DNA from: Pseudomonas thivervalensis
GTDB lineage: Bacteria; Pseudomonadota; Gammaproteobacteria; Pseudomonadales; Pseudomonadaceae
Direction of reading: 5' to 3'
Length of the DNA stretch: 64,000 bases
Assembly: GCF_001269655.1 (NCBI RefSeq)
Contig: NZ_LHVE01000009.1
Coordinates: forward strand, 1-64,000
This document shows positions 52,530 to 61,748 of this stretch, in pieces. The translations under genes were made by a program, and so were the position numbers. The notes below the pieces were generated by a model. The model was not told the origin of the DNA and made no database searches. It worked only from the letters and a program-made list of their open reading frames with translations. How positions within the stretch are numbered: the stretch's first letter is position 1; each line of letters opens with the position of its first letter.

Positions 52530-54209
52530 ATGGCTACTCGCAAGTTCGCTGCGTCGCGGCGCGTCCCCTTCACCCTGACCCTTGCGGCCAGCCTGGGGCT
52601 TGGCGCTTCGGCTGCCCAGGCCTTTCAGATCGACACCGGCAATCCCGATCTCAGCTTGCGCTGGGACAACACGCTGAAGTACAGCGCGGCCTGGCGCCTG
52701 AAGGAGCCCAGCAGCAAGCTTAGCGAGGGGCAGACGGCGCTGAACCAGAATGATGGTGATCACAACTTCGGCAAGGGCCTGATCTCCAATCGCCTGGATA
52801 TTCTTTCCGAACTGGACATCGGTTTTCACAACTTCGGTGCCCGTCTGAGCGGTGCGGCCTGGTACGACACTGTCTACCAGGACCGCAACGACAACAACGA
52901 CGCGGCCAGTGCCAACCAGCGTTCGGTGGGTTTCAACGAGTTCACCAGTGATACCCGTCAACTGCACGGCGGTGACGGTGAACTGTTGGATGCGTTCGTC
53001 TACTGGAACGGTGAGCTGGCCGACCGTACCTTGTCGGTTCGCGCCGGGCGCCACGGCCTGATCTGGGGCGAGAGCCTGTTCTTCGGCGGCAACGGCATTG
53101 CCGGAGCCATGGCGCCGGTGGACGTGGTCAAGGCGCAATCGGTGCCCAACACCCAATTCAAGGAAATCACCCGGCCGGTCAACCAGCTCTCGACCGCCTA
53201 CCAACTAACCGACGATGTGTCATTGGGCGCCTTCTACCAGTTGGAGTGGGAAGCCACCCGCTTGCCGGGCGCCGGTAGCTATTTCTCCACCAGCGATACC
53301 ATCGGCGACGGCAATGAACGGCTGATCACCGGCGGGCCGTTCCCGGATTTCCTCGGCGGTAATGCCAACAGCCCGGCTGCGTTTTTCCATGGCAAGGACA
53401 AGAAAGCCAGGAGTTCAGGCCAGGGCGGCCTGCAGCTCAAGTACAACACCGGGACGACGGATTACGGCCTGTACGCACTCCAATATCACGAGAAAACGCC
53501 CACGTTGTATCTGAAACCGAATGCCACCGGGCCGAACTTCAGTACCGGGCAAGTCGGCGAATATTCCTGGGTCTACCCGGAAGACATCCGGGTCCTGGGC
53601 GCCAGTTTCGCGACCTCCGTGGACGAGTACAGCTTTGCCGGCGAGGCATCGATGCGCTGGAACATGCCGCTGGTGTCCAACGCCCAGACCGTCCTGCCGG
53701 GCGTCGAAGCGGACAACAACGATGACGCCCTGTACGCCGTTGGGCGCACGGCCCACGTCAACCTCAACGTCCTGGCATCGCTGGGCCCTTCCTTCGTCGC
53801 CAATGAAGCCAGCCTGGTAGGGGAGATCGCCTGGAACCGCCTGCTCGCCGTGACCAAGAATCGCGCCGCCCTGGATCCTAATGCCACCGATGACGGCCTG
53901 GGTTTGAAGTTGGTGTACACGCCCACTTATCGCCAGTTCTTCCCGGGCGTGGATATCAGTCTGCCGCTGGGCATCAGCTATTTCCCCATGGGCAAGTCGG
54001 CTGTGATCAGCGGGTTCGGGCCCGACCGGGGCGGGGACATGAACATCGGCGTCTCTGCCACCTATCTGGACCAAGTGACCGTGGGGCTGACCTACACCCA
54101 CTTCTACGGTCCCGAGGACACCAGCCTCAACGCCGCCAACCAGTTCAATTACAAGCAGTCGCTGAAGGATCGGGATTACCTGGCTTTCTCCGTCAAGACC
54201 ACGTTCTAA
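52530..54209 (+). CDS. DUF1302 outer-membrane protein (envelope module 2)
   Basis: 559 residues. Signal peptide ends in SAAQA, mature start FQIDTGNPDLSLRWDNTLKY, closely matching module 1 (FQIDTGNPDLSATWDNTIKY). Other shared parts are LISNRLDILSELDIGFHNFG and the terminal FSVKTTF. It is clearly paralogous but well diverged, so the duplication is not recent. It heads the second four-gene envelope set, downstream of the flavin monooxygenase. Confidence 0.88.
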   Translation: MATRKFAASRRVPFTLTLAASLGLGASAAQAFQIDTGNPDLSLRWDNTLKYSAAWRLKEPSSKLSEGQTALNQNDGDHNFGKGLISNRLDILSELDIGFHNFGARLSGAAWYDTVYQDRNDNNDAASANQRSVGFNEFTSDTRQLHGGDGELLDAFVYWNGELADRTLSVRAGRHGLIWGESLFFGGNGIAGAMAPVDVVKAQSVPNTQFKEITRPVNQLSTAYQLTDDVSLGAFYQLEWEATRLPGAGSYFSTSDTIGDGNERLITGGPFPDFLGGNANSPAAFFHGKDKKARSSGQGGLQLKYNTGTTDYGLYALQYHEKTPTLYLKPNATGPNFSTGQVGEYSWVYPEDIRVLGASFATSVDEYSFAGEASMRWNMPLVSNAQTVLPGVEADNNDDALYAVGRTAHVNLNVLASLGPSFVANEASLVGEIAWNRLLAVTKNRAALDPNATDDGLGLKLVYTPTYRQFFPGVDISLPLGISYFPMGKSAVISGFGPDRGGDMNIGVSATYLDQVTVGLTYTHFYGPEDTSLNAANQFNYKQSLKDRDYLAFSVKTTF

Positions 54210-54221
54210 GAGGATTTGCGC

Positions 54222-55586
54222 ATGACCATTCAGTTCACTCTAAAGGCCTTGTGCTTAACCCTGCTGGCCGCTGCCGCGCCGATGGCCTTGGCCGCCAGCG
54301 CCGAACAAGCGGCCGCGCTGGGCAAGACCCTGACGCCCTTCGGTGCCGAGAAAGCCGGCAATGCCGACGGCAGTATTCCGGCCTGGGACGGTGGCTACAC
54401 CAAGGTTGATCCAGGTTACGTCCCGGGCGGCAAACGCAGCGATCCATTTGCTGCGGACAAACCCTTGTACAGCATCACCGCCCAGAACCTGGCCAAGTAC
54501 GCCGACAAACTCAGCGACGGCACCAAGGAGCTGTTCAAGCGTTTTCCGGACACCTATCGCATCGATGTCTATCCGACCCGGCGCACGGCGGCCGCGCCGC
54601 AATGGGTCTATGACAACACGTTCAAGAATGCGACCCGCGCCAAACTGGTCGACAGCAGCGCCGGACTGATCCCCGACGGTGCCTATGGCGGGATCCCGTT
54701 CCCGATTCCACAGAATGGTACCGAAGCCATCTGGAACCATGTGCTGAACTGGCGCGGCACTTCGGTGGCGGGGCACTTTCGCCACTATCTGATGACCGCT
54801 GACGGCAACCAGGTGATGACCAGCGACGGCCTGTTGACCCAGGAAATGCCCTACTACTTCCAGGAGGGCGGCCCTGAGAACTATTCGGGCGACTACTGGC
54901 AGGTGCACTTTGTCAATCTCGGCCCGGCGATTCGTGCCGGCGAGCAGATCCTGGGGCGTGAAAACATCAACGGTGACAAATCCCAGGCCCATGTCTACCT
55001 GAGCGGTCAACGCCGGGTACGCACGCTGCCCAACGCTTGCTGCGATACGCCGACGCCGTCCACCGCCGGGGTCATGTCCTTCGATGAGTTGAGTGTGTGG
55101 GGTGGTCGCACGGACCGGTTCGACTGGAAACTGGTGGGCAAGCAGGAGATGTATGTCCCCTACAACACCAACAAGGTGCAAAACGCTGCCCAGCCGCAGG
55201 ACCTGCTGGGCAAGCACCATCTGAACCCGGACTACGTGCGCTGGGAATTGCACCGCGTCTGGGTGCTCGAATCGACGGTGGCCGCCGGCAAGCGCCACCA
55301 GTTGCCCAAGGGGCGTTACTACCTCGATGAAGACACTTGGCAAGCCCTGCTCGGCGACCGTTGGGATGCCAGCGGCCAACTGGCCAAGACCCTCTGGTCG
55401 CTGCCTTCCGTATTGCCCGACCTGCCTGGGCTGGTGCAACTCTCTTCAGGTTTTTATGACCTGACCTCCGGTGCGTGGTTTATCCAGAACCTCTATGCCG
55501 GGTTGCCGGATCAGTATCGCGCGGTCGAGCGCTACAAGTCCTCGGAGTTCTCGCCCGCGGCGATGGCGGGGCGTGGCGTGCGTTAG
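54222..55586 (+). CDS. DUF1329 periplasmic protein (envelope module 2)
   Basis: 454 residues from the ATG at 54222 (AGGA 7 nt upstream). Signal peptide ends in PMALA. Motifs shared with module 1: AEKAGNADGSIPAWDGG, YGGIPFPIPQNGTEAIWN and FDWKLVGKQEMYVPYN. No lipobox is visible. It lies 12 bases after the DUF1302 gene. The two copies differ in the loop where copy 2 has a Cys pair (NACCDT), suggesting a local difference in cargo or partner contacts. Confidence 0.88.
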   Translation: MTIQFTLKALCLTLLAAAAPMALAASAEQAAALGKTLTPFGAEKAGNADGSIPAWDGGYTKVDPGYVPGGKRSDPFAADKPLYSITAQNLAKYADKLSDGTKELFKRFPDTYRIDVYPTRRTAAAPQWVYDNTFKNATRAKLVDSSAGLIPDGAYGGIPFPIPQNGTEAIWNHVLNWRGTSVAGHFRHYLMTADGNQVMTSDGLLTQEMPYYFQEGGPENYSGDYWQVHFVNLGPAIRAGEQILGRENINGDKSQAHVYLSGQRRVRTLPNACCDTPTPSTAGVMSFDELSVWGGRTDRFDWKLVGKQEMYVPYNTNKVQNAAQPQDLLGKHHLNPDYVRWELHRVWVLESTVAAGKRHQLPKGRYYLDEDTWQALLGDRWDASGQLAKTLWSLPSVLPDLPGLVQLSSGFYDLTSGAWFIQNLYAGLPDQYRAVERYKSSEFSPAAMAGRGVR

Positions 55587-55657
55587 ACCTGAGCCGAGAG
55601 TGAAGGGCAGGCCTGCCGGTCTGCCCTTGGGATACGAGTGTTTGTCCGAGGTAGATC

Positions 55658-56761
55658 ATGAACAGAATCAGTCAGGCGAGCGCGTTGCTGTTGGCCTTGT
55701 ATTTGCCCTTCGCCACGAGCGAGTGTCTGGCCGGGTCGGCTGCGGTGGGCGTGCCGCTCAATACCCCGGCCATGCGGGTACCGGCTGCGCAGAACGGCGT
55801 ATTGATCGACCTGGCGCGTGCCGGCACACGCCTGGTGGCCGTGGGTGAGCGCGGCCTGGTGCTGTTCTCCGACGACAACGGGCAAAGCTGGCACCAGGCT
55901 TGGGTACCGATTTCGGTCAGCCTGACGGCCGTGCGGTTCGTGGATGCGCAAAAAGGTTGGGCGGTCGGCCACGCAGGCGTGGTGCTGGCGACGCTGGATG
56001 GTGGTGAGCATTGGACGCTGCAGCTCGACGGCGCGCGCGTGGCACAGCTGGAGCTGGACGCTGCCAAGACTGACCAGGCCACCGCCGCCGAGCCGGATGC
56101 CGCCCTGATCCGGGTACAAAATGCCGAGCGTCTGGTCGCCGATGGTCCAGACAAACCCTTTCTTGCACTGGAATTCGTCGACGCGCACCGCGGGCTGATC
56201 GTCGGTGCCTACGGTTTGGCGCTGCAGACCACCGATGGCGGTGCCACCTGGCACTCGCTGATGGGGCATATCGCCAATCCGAACGGCTTGCACCTGTACG
56301 CCATCAGTCGCCAGGGCACGCGTTGGTTCCTGGCTGGCGAGCAGGGTTACCTGGCGCGCTCGGACGACGACGCGGTTTCGTTCAGTCAGTTGGATAGCCC
56401 TTACGAAGGCAGCTTCTTCACCCTGCAGAGCCGTGCCGATGGCGCGCTGGTGGTCGCCGGCCTGAAGGGTAATGCCTTTGTCTCCCACGACGCTGGCGCA
56501 CGTTTCCAGCGTCTGTCGGTTCACGTACCCGTCTCTTTCAACGACGCCACCCGTTTGGCCGACGGCCAACTGCTGCTGGTCAACCAGGGCGGCATGCTGT
56601 TTCGCAACAGCGAGCAGACCGGGGCGGCGCTGCTGCCATTGGGAACGCCCTTGGGCAAACCTGTTTCAAGTGTGATCGAGGCCGCCGACGGCAGCCTGAT
56701 CGTTGCCGGTTTCACCGGGCTGCAGCGTCTCGCGCAGCCAGCCACTGCCGCTTCGGAGTGA
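55658..56761 (+). CDS. Ycf48-like periplasmic beta-propeller (envelope module 2)
   Basis: 367 residues. Signal peptide to about residue 26 (ATSECLAG). Propeller blades are seen as VAVGERGLVLFSDDNGQSWH, GWAVGHAGVVLATLDGGEHW and IVGAYGLALQTTDGGATWHS, aligned one by one with module 1. It ends 4 bases before the MMPL start. A Cys next to the signal cleavage site (SECLAG) could be a lipobox, so membrane anchoring is possible. Confidence 0.87.
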   Translation: MNRISQASALLLALYLPFATSECLAGSAAVGVPLNTPAMRVPAAQNGVLIDLARAGTRLVAVGERGLVLFSDDNGQSWHQAWVPISVSLTAVRFVDAQKGWAVGHAGVVLATLDGGEHWTLQLDGARVAQLELDAAKTDQATAAEPDAALIRVQNAERLVADGPDKPFLALEFVDAHRGLIVGAYGLALQTTDGGATWHSLMGHIANPNGLHLYAISRQGTRWFLAGEQGYLARSDDDAVSFSQLDSPYEGSFFTLQSRADGALVVAGLKGNAFVSHDAGARFQRLSVHVPVSFNDATRLADGQLLLVNQGGMLFRNSEQTGAALLPLGTPLGKPVSSVIEAADGSLIVAGFTGLQRLAQPATAASE

Positions 56762-56765
56762 GGTT

Positions 56766-59297
56766 ATGACGTCCCCTGGTAATTTTTCCCCGTCTCGTGC
56801 AAGTACGTTCGATGACTTTGATCCGCGCTCAGGCTCGCTGCTCGAACGGGCATTGTTCAACCATCGGCTGTGGGTGTTGCTGCTGTGCCTGGCGACCACG
56901 CTGGTGCTGGGTTGGCAGTCCAGTCGTGTCGAGCTCAATGCCAGCTTCGAAAAAATGATTCCCACCCATCAGCCCTATATCGCCAACTACCTTGAGCACC
57001 AGCAGGAGTTGAGCGGGCTGGGGAATGCGGTGCGCATTGCAGTGGTCAACAAGCGGGGCGACATCTATGACAGCGCCTACCTCAAGACCCTGCAGGCGTT
57101 GAGCGACAAGATCTACCTGCTGCCAGGTGTCGACCGCGCCTACATGAAGTCGCTCTGGACGCCGGCCACGCGCTGGGTGGCGGTGACCGAGGCGGGGCTG
57201 GAAGGTGGGCCGGTCATTCCGGATAACTACGATGGCGGCGCCGCGAGCCTTGCGGCATTGCGACGTAATGTGCAGCTGTCCAACGAAATCGGCCAGCTGG
57301 TGGCGTTGGACCAGGCTTCGAGCATCATCCAGGTACCGCTGCTGCAGCGGACCCCGGATGGGCAGCCATTGGACTACACCCGGTTGTCGCAACAACTGGA
57401 GTCGCTGCGCAGCCAATACCAGAGCGACAGCATCGACATCCGCATCACCGGTTTCGCCAAGAAAGTCGGTGATCTGATTGCCGGTCTGCGGCAGATCCTG
57501 ATCTTCTTCGCCGTGGCGATCCTGATCACCACCGTGGTGCTTTATTGGTACACCCGCTGCATTCGTAGCACCTTGCTGGTGGTGTTCTGCTCATTGGTGG
57601 CGGTGGTCTGGCAGCTCGGCCTGCTGCCGCTGCTGGACTATCAACTGGACCCCTATTCGGTGCTGGTTCCGTTCCTGGTGTTTGCCATTGGCATGAGCCA
57701 TGGGGCGCAGAAGATGAACGGCATCATGCAGGACATCGGGCGCGGCATGCACCGGGTGGTCGCCGCACGCTTTACCTTCCGCCGCCTGTTCCTCGCCGGT
57801 CTCACCGCGCTGCTCTGTGATGCGGTGGGTTTCGCGGTGCTGATGATCATCAAGATCCAGGTGATCCAGGACCTGGCGATGATCGCCAGTATCGGCGTGG
57901 CCGTGCTGATCTTCACCAATTTGATCCTGCTCCCCATCTTGCTTTCGTACGTCGGGGTCAGCGTCCGCGCGGCGCGACTGAGCCTGAAAAGTGAGCACGC
58001 CGAACAAGCGGGCCAGCATCGCCATGGGTTCTGGCGTTTTCTCGACCTGTTCACCCAACGTCGCTGGGCGGCGTTGTGCATTGCCCTGAGCCTGGCGCTG
58101 GCGACGCTCGGGTTCGTGGTCAGTCTGCAATTGAAAGTCGGTGACCTGGATGCGGGCGCGCCCGAGCTGCGGGCCGACTCGCGCTACAACCAGGATGATG
58201 CATTCCTGACCCGGCATTACGGCGCCAGCAGCGATCTGTTCGCGGTCATGATCAAGACCCCCGCCAGCGCCTGTTCGCGCTATGACATCCTGAACAAGGT
58301 CGATGCCCTCGACTGGCAGTTGCGCACCTTGCCAGGAGTGGATTCGACCAATTCCCTGGCGTTGCTCAACCGCCGCATGCTGGTGGGCCTGAGCGAAGGC
58401 AGCCCGAAATGGTATGAGCTGCAGAACAACCAGGCGATGCTCAACATGGTCACCGCCGGGGCACCGCGCGGTTTGTACAACGAAGACTGCAGCCTGCTGA
58501 CACTGTACGTCTACCTCTCCGACCACAAGGCGCAAACCTTGAGCCGCCTGGTGGATCACGTCGAGCAATTCGCCGCGGCGAACAATACCGATGACGTCCA
58601 GTTCCTCCTGGCCGCTGGCAATGCCGGGATCGAGGCCGCGACCAACATCGTCGTCAGGCAGGCCAACCGCGAAATGCTGTTCTGGGTCTACGGCGCGGTG
58701 ATCCTGCTGTGCCTGATCACTTTCCGTTCCTGGCGCGCCACGATTTGCGCGGTGATTCCGCTGATGCTCACATCGATCCTTTGTGAGGCGCTGATGGTCT
58801 GGCTGAACATCGGCGTCAAGGTCGCGACCCTGCCGGTGATCGCCCTCGGCGTGGGCATCGGCGTCGACTACGCGCTGTACGTGATGAGCATCCTGCTCGG
58901 TCATATGCGCCAGGGCACAAGCTTGTCTGAGTCGTATTACCGGGCACTGCTGTCCACCGGCAAGGTGGTGATGCTGACTGGCGTGACCTTGGCGATCGGC
59001 GTGGCCACCTGGATGTTTTCGCCAATCAAGTTCCAGGCTGATATGGGCGTGCTGCTGGCCTTCATGTTCGTCTGGAACATGGTCGGCGCGCTGGTTCTAT
59101 TGCCAGCCCTGGCTCACTTCCTGTTGCCGAGCAAGCGGGTGAGCGCGGGGTCGACCGAGGCCAGACCCAGCCACCCAATGAGCTTGCCGCTAATGCCGGC
59201 CGTAGCCGAGGAGGGGGCCTGTGTGAGGCACTCACTGCGCCTGACGTCGGGACACGATCAAACGACGACAGCGGCTGCTAACCCTGTCGCGTCATAA
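56766..59297 (+). CDS. MMPL/RND-family inner-membrane transporter (envelope module 2)
   Basis: 843 residues from the ATG at 56766 (GAGG upstream). Membrane layout and motifs equal module 1: NASFEKMIPTHQPYIANY, YSVLVPFLVFAIGMSHGAQK, VIALGVGIGVDYALYVMSI. It is 43 residues longer, because a polar C-terminal tail (starting about SKRVSAGSTEARPSHPMS) follows the last membrane segment; the tail could be a docking site or an extension by drift. It should exchange hydrophobic substrate with the other three module proteins. Confidence 0.9.
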   Translation: MTSPGNFSPSRASTFDDFDPRSGSLLERALFNHRLWVLLLCLATTLVLGWQSSRVELNASFEKMIPTHQPYIANYLEHQQELSGLGNAVRIAVVNKRGDIYDSAYLKTLQALSDKIYLLPGVDRAYMKSLWTPATRWVAVTEAGLEGGPVIPDNYDGGAASLAALRRNVQLSNEIGQLVALDQASSIIQVPLLQRTPDGQPLDYTRLSQQLESLRSQYQSDSIDIRITGFAKKVGDLIAGLRQILIFFAVAILITTVVLYWYTRCIRSTLLVVFCSLVAVVWQLGLLPLLDYQLDPYSVLVPFLVFAIGMSHGAQKMNGIMQDIGRGMHRVVAARFTFRRLFLAGLTALLCDAVGFAVLMIIKIQVIQDLAMIASIGVAVLIFTNLILLPILLSYVGVSVRAARLSLKSEHAEQAGQHRHGFWRFLDLFTQRRWAALCIALSLALATLGFVVSLQLKVGDLDAGAPELRADSRYNQDDAFLTRHYGASSDLFAVMIKTPASACSRYDILNKVDALDWQLRTLPGVDSTNSLALLNRRMLVGLSEGSPKWYELQNNQAMLNMVTAGAPRGLYNEDCSLLTLYVYLSDHKAQTLSRLVDHVEQFAAANNTDDVQFLLAAGNAGIEAATNIVVRQANREMLFWVYGAVILLCLITFRSWRATICAVIPLMLTSILCEALMVWLNIGVKVATLPVIALGVGIGVDYALYVMSILLGHMRQGTSLSESYYRALLSTGKVVMLTGVTLAIGVATWMFSPIKFQADMGVLLAFMFVWNMVGALVLLPALAHFLLPSKRVSAGSTEARPSHPMSLPLMPAVAEEGACVRHSLRLTSGHDQTTTAAANPVAS

Positions 59298-59317
59298 CAA
59301 CAAGAAAGGACTTTCCC

Positions 59318-59434
59318 ATGTCTCGTGCATCTCTGTTCCAGCAGTCTCTATGGCTTGACCTTATCGCCGGCCTGAGCGCCTTCGGCATGGCGTTCTGCGC
59401 GACCCAACCACCGGAGGTGCGTGATGAACGTTGA
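59318..59434 (+). CDS. Possible 38-residue membrane peptide overlapping the MFS start
   Basis: ATG at 59318 has AAAGGA 7 nt upstream, and the frame ends at TGA 59432-59434, 8 bases after the MFS start codon at 59424. The product (MSRASLFQQSLWLDLIAGLS then AFGMAFCATQPPEVRDER) has one hydrophobic stretch. It could be a leader that couples translation to the carrier, a real small membrane protein or the relic of a larger gene. Confidence 0.4.
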   Translation: MSRASLFQQSLWLDLIAGLSAFGMAFCATQPPEVRDER

Positions 59435-60626
59435 ACGTCAGGCGCAACTGCCGCAATCCTTGTTGCTGTTGCTCGGCAGTTGCCTGCCGGTACTTGGCGC
59501 GGTGCTGCTGGCGCCCGTCCTGCCGCGTATGCAGGAGCACTTCGCCGACACGCCGGGTGTGGCGGTGCTGGTGCCCATCGCCCTGACGCTGCCGGCGTTG
59601 ATGATTGCGTTGTTGGCACCCGTGGCCGGGATCATCGCCGACCGGCTCGGGCGTAAGCCGTTGCTGATCGGTGCGATGTTGTTCTACACCATCTGTGGGG
59701 TCCTGCCGCTGTGGCTGGAGTCGCTGCAGGTCATCGTGATCAGCCGCGCCGGCATCGGGGTGGCCGAGGCGGCGATCATGACCTGTTGCACCACGATGAT
59801 GGGCGACTACTACAGCGGCGCGCGGCGTGAACGCATGTTCGCCCTGCAAATGGTCGCGACGTCGTTGTCGGCGGCAATTTTCATTGCCGTCGGTGGCGTG
59901 CTCGGTGAGCACGGCTGGCGCACCCCGTTTGCCCTCTATGGGTTGGGGCTGGTGTTCCTGCCGCTGATGGCCTGGTTGCTCTGGGAGCCGCGTGGGCATG
60001 CAGCCATCGAGAAGAAGCCGGTGAGCAGGGCATTTCCCTGGCGCACCTTGGCACCGTTGTATGGCTTGTCTTTCCTGGCGGGCTTGAGCCTGTTCATCGT
60101 GCCGGTACAAGTCGGTTATCTGCTCAACCTGTTGCACGTCGAAGGGTCGCAGCAGATCGGTTTGACCATGGGCGCCAGTCAGTTCGGCGTGCTGGTCGGC
60201 GCCCTGAGCTTCCGTCTGTTCAGTGGTGTCCCAGCGCACCGGCAGATGCTCCTGGCCTTCGTCGCGGCCGGGATGGGTGGCGGGCTGCTGGCGGTGGCCG
60301 ACAGTCACGGGCTGGTAGTGATCGCCGTTCTGATCAACGGCCTGGGCATCGGCCTGATGATGCCGACCCTGCTCACCTGGATCATGGCCCAGGTCGACTT
60401 CCAGCAACGCGGCCGCGCCGCCGGCGGCTTCACGGCGATGTTCTTCGCCGGTGAGTTCGCCAGCCCGCTGGTGGTGCTGGCGATCACCGGCGGGGTAATC
60501 GGCGCCTTGCCAGCCGCACTGGGCATCGTCGCGGGCGTTCAGCTGGTGGTAGCCCTGGCCTGTCTTCGGTTGCGAGGCAGCGGGGCTGCTTTTCCCACTG
60601 CGGTTGACGCAGACCCTGAGCACTGA
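59424..60626 (+). CDS. Major facilitator superfamily transporter
   Basis: 400 residues with 12 membrane segments. The ATG at 59424 has GGAGG 6 nt upstream. The loop 2-3 signature reads PVAGIIADRLGRKPLLIGAM (family G-x3-D-R-x-G-R-R/K), and GEHGWRTPFALYGLG is in the right place for segment 5. It resembles aromatic-acid and drug carriers of the 12-TM class. It lies between the envelope module and the Rieske oxygenases, so import of the pathway substrate is the simplest guess. Confidence 0.9.
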   Translation: MNVERQAQLPQSLLLLLGSCLPVLGAVLLAPVLPRMQEHFADTPGVAVLVPIALTLPALMIALLAPVAGIIADRLGRKPLLIGAMLFYTICGVLPLWLESLQVIVISRAGIGVAEAAIMTCCTTMMGDYYSGARRERMFALQMVATSLSAAIFIAVGGVLGEHGWRTPFALYGLGLVFLPLMAWLLWEPRGHAAIEKKPVSRAFPWRTLAPLYGLSFLAGLSLFIVPVQVGYLLNLLHVEGSQQIGLTMGASQFGVLVGALSFRLFSGVPAHRQMLLAFVAAGMGGGLLAVADSHGLVVIAVLINGLGIGLMMPTLLTWIMAQVDFQQRGRAAGGFTAMFFAGEFASPLVVLAITGGVIGALPAALGIVAGVQLVVALACLRLRGSGAAFPTAVDADPEH

Positions 60627-60674
60627 CCTGCCCATTCGACGTTTCATAAAAACAAGAACAACGAGGAGAACATC

Positions 60675-61748
60675 ATGAGTTATTTGCTCAACACCTGGTA
60701 CATCGCTGGATGGGCAGACGAGCTGGCGCAAGGTGGCATGCTGGGCAGAACCATCGTCGAGCAACCCATCGTGTTCTTTCGCGATAGCCAGGGTGTGATC
60801 CAGGCGCTCGCCGATCGTTGCCCGCACCGTTTTGCCCCGCTGCACATGGGCAAGATTGTCGGCGACAGCGTCCAGTGCCCGTACCACGGCCTGCGTTTCG
60901 ATGGCAGTGGCCAATGCACGCACAATCCCCATGGCGAAGGAAACATCCCCAAGGCCGCCTGTGTTCGCGGTTTCGCGGCCGTTGAGCGCCACGGGGCGAT
61001 CTGGGTCTGGCCGGGCGATCGTCACCTGGCCAGCGATGCCTTGATTCCTGATTTTTCCTTTTTCGAGCAGGCGCCCACCCATGCCAAAGGGCATGGGTAT
61101 TTGCCGACCCGTGCGCACTACGAGTTGCTGTCCGACAACATCATGGACCTGAGCCATGTTGATTTCCTGCACCCGGATACGCTCGGTGGCGGGGCGTTGT
61201 CACACACCCGAGCCACCATCGAGGAATTGCCCAACGATCGCGTACGCATCAGTTGGTGGGCGCCGGACGATGTGCCCCCGCCGGCGTTCGGTGCCCACCT
61301 TGAAGATCCGAGCCGGGCAGACGTCTGGGCCGAAGTCATCTGGCACGCCCCGGGCCTGATGCTGCTGGGCAGTGGCGCCACGGCGCCAGGGCGCCCCAGG
61401 GACGAGGGACCGGTGACATGGAACCTGCACCTGATGACCCCGCAGGACGCGGCCAATACCCATTACTTCTTTGCCAATACGCGCAGTTTCGAGCAGGAAA
61501 ATGCGCCGTTGAATGCCTTCGTCCAAGAGATGTTGATCGGTATTTTCGCCGGTGAAGACAAACCCATGGTCGAGGCTCAACAGCGCCAGATTGGTGAGGT
61601 TGAACTGCTTGGCCTCAACCCTGTGTTGCTGCCAGTCGATGCAGGGGCCGTGCGCTGTCGACGTGTTCTGCGTCGATTGATTGAAGCCGAGCGCGCGGAG
61701 ACGCAAGCCAGTCGGTCAGCAAACTATGAAAAAGAGGAACTGCGATGA
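60675..61748 (+). CDS. Rieske non-haem iron oxygenase, VanA-like (first copy)
   Basis: 357 residues. Rieske ligands: [11 protein letters not shown] and CPYHGLRFDGSG (CxH...CxxH). The mononuclear iron site is in [20 protein letters not shown], with both His residues and the bridging Asp intact. This is the three-component O-demethylase/PobA-type alpha subunit family (VanA). It uses the reductase encoded two genes downstream. Likely reactions are O-demethylation or hydroxylation of an aromatic acid. It overlaps the second copy by 4 nt. Confidence 0.92.
   Translation: MSYLLNTWYIAGWADELAQGGMLGRTIVEQPIVFFRDSQGVIQALADRCPHRFAPLHMGKIVGDSVQCPYHGLRFDGSGQCTHNPHGEGNIPKAACVRGFAAVERHGAIWVWPGDRHLASDALIPDFSFFEQAPTHAKGHGYLPTRAHYELLSDNIMDLSHVDFLHPDTLGGGALSHTRATIEELPNDRVRISWWAPDDVPPPAFGAHLEDPSRADVWAEVIWHAPGLMLLGSGATAPGRPRDEGPVTWNLHLMTPQDAANTHYFFANTRSFEQENAPLNAFVQEMLIGIFAGEDKPMVEAQQRQIGEVELLGLNPVLLPVDAGAVRCRRVLRRLIEAERAETQASRSANYEKEELR

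Noticed and set aside
59361..61172. 603-codon antisense frame across the MFS and Rieske genes
   Set aside because: Low-complexity His/Gln/Arg-rich translation typical of reverse frames; both sense genes have full motifs.
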